This document shows, piece after piece, positions 32,066 to 32,952 of a stretch of DNA of 32,952 bases. Both the position numbers and the translations under genes were made by a program. The first letter of the stretch is position 1. The number at the start of each line of letters is the position of its first letter. A model generated the notes under the pieces. That model searched no databases and had not been told where the DNA came from. It worked only from the letters and a program-made list of their open reading frames with translations. Origin of the DNA: Carex sylvatica (Eukaryota; Streptophyta; Magnoliopsida; Poales; Cyperaceae). Location of the stretch: the NCBI GenBank assembly GCA_964058845.1, contig CAXKVR010000683.1, positions 1 through 32,952 of the forward strand. Direction: 5' to 3'.

Positions 32066-32640
32066 ATAATTGAGTTTTAATACGAAAGGCAATAAAATAA
32101 TTAGTGGATTTTTAAAATTTAGAAGGGTAAATATTATATTATGAATTTTAAAGGGGAGTATATGTAATTTTGATGTTTTTGAGGGATATACATTAAATTC
32201 CCCAAATAACCTAAAAAAAAAAATGGTTTTATAGGATCAATTTACAGCTCTTACATACAATCTCAAATTGACTTGTGAAATATATTAGGCTCCGAACCAA
32301 AATCAATAAAGGCCCGAATTGGCATAAGTTGGCTTCTTTTGTTTCACTAAACTTTGGACTTGCATAACTTTGGCATAAGGCTCAAAATCAACTAATCCAA
32401 TTTGATGCAAAAAAAGACAAAATTATTGGGTTAAGATATAAAAATGGGGAATTTGGTTCCATGTCACTTCAAAATGCTTAATTTAGAAAAATGTCACTCT
32501 AAACTTTTTGTTTTGCTAAATACCATCTCAAATCACAATTATTAAGAAAAATGCCCCAATTACAAATTATTATACATAAAATGTTATATTTTGAGTAGTA
32601 TTTTTGTATATTCTAAAAATACCCTCACCCTTTCATTTCT
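32066..32640. other. Intergenic DNA with one segment shared with 4589-4635
   Basis: The segment 32284-32330 (TTAGG, CCAAAATCAATAAAGGCCC, TTGGCATAA) resembles 4589-4635 at roughly three bases in four, so it is part of some dispersed repeat. Otherwise AT-rich with no gene. Confidence 0.4.
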
Positions 32641-32952
32641 ACATCCTTAATGGGTCCGATCCGAGTCTACCCTCCCACTAGCATCCCTCAGTCGAAAAGA
32701 CCAATTTGTGCATCCTCTCGTCTCCTCTCTTCCCAATCGAAAATCTCTTCGTCTCATCTCTTCCCAGTCAAAAAGAAGTTCCGTCGAGCCTCTCCACCCC
32801 AGTCGCAGTCACCCGACCATGTTCTCTCAGTCACTGCCGTCCGCCTCTCCTCCCAGTCGCAGCCACCCAAACGATTCCTCCTTGCAGAGTATGAGGTGCC
32901 CAGATTGCGGGAAGCAATTGCTAAGGCTCGTGAGCGGTACAAACGACAATTC
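32641..32952 (+). CDS. Possible start of a gene, cut by the window edge
   Basis: Composition changes here to C-rich with repeated CCCAGTCGCAG and TTCCCAATCG words, like a 5' UTR. Two + strand frames stay open to the window end. One from ATG at 32819 ends MRCPDCGKQLLRLVSGTNDN. The other, after a possible CCTTGCAG acceptor at 32886, reads EYEVPRLREAIAKARERYKR, a charged, helix-like stretch. I cannot decide between them, do not recognise a family, and a transposon leader is also possible. Confidence 0.25.

Overview
The window looks like nuclear DNA of a flowering plant, probably a eudicot. It is AT-rich, crowded with decayed transposons and microsatellites, and carries a plant-type NLR (nucleotide-binding leucine-rich-repeat) disease-resistance gene with GT-AG introns. 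I cannot name the species from sequence alone.

The centrepiece (15539-30404) is a coiled-coil NLR gene of the Rx/RPP13 type on the + strand. It has three exons and would encode about 993 residues. A complete, near-pristine Ty3/gypsy retrotransposon (18539-28973, 10,435 bp) lies inside exon 3 in the opposite orientation. Its two 2,730-bp LTRs differ at one base by eye, it is flanked by a 5-bp target duplication CAAAG, and it carries an initiator-Met-tRNA-type primer-binding site, a polypurine tract and one intact 1,592-residue gag-pol reading frame ending in a chromodomain (chromovirus, probably Tekay/Del clade). The insertion falls nine codons after the MHD-equivalent motif. It therefore separates a complete CC-NB-ARC module from the whole LRR domain. 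Apart from this insertion I see no frameshift or stop in the NLR exons, so the break looks recent.

Left of the NLR (1-15538) is a transposon graveyard. It holds a CACTA-type terminus (about 3930-4094) next to a broken last exon of an exostosin-type (GT47) glycosyltransferase (4131-4453); a CACTA-like element starting at 6968 that contains a GRF zinc-finger remnant; a 428-bp foldback MITE (9638-10065); a 163-bp miniature CACTA with a GAT target duplication (10536-10698); a region resembling an old LTR/leader on the minus strand (about 11950-14250); and a second foldback MITE about 480 bp upstream of the NLR start codon (14654-15063).

Right of the NLR are a tRNA-derived SINE-like element just past the stop codon, a cluster of the CACTA subterminal motif, a third foldback-family copy and, at the window edge, the possible start of another gene.

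I found no new defence or enzymatic system. The most interesting points are the young insertion that splits the NLR between switch and sensor domains, an in-frame 42-nt tandem expansion within the LRR, a hydrophobic C-terminal extension, and GC-rich inverted-repeat arrays at the start of each LTR.
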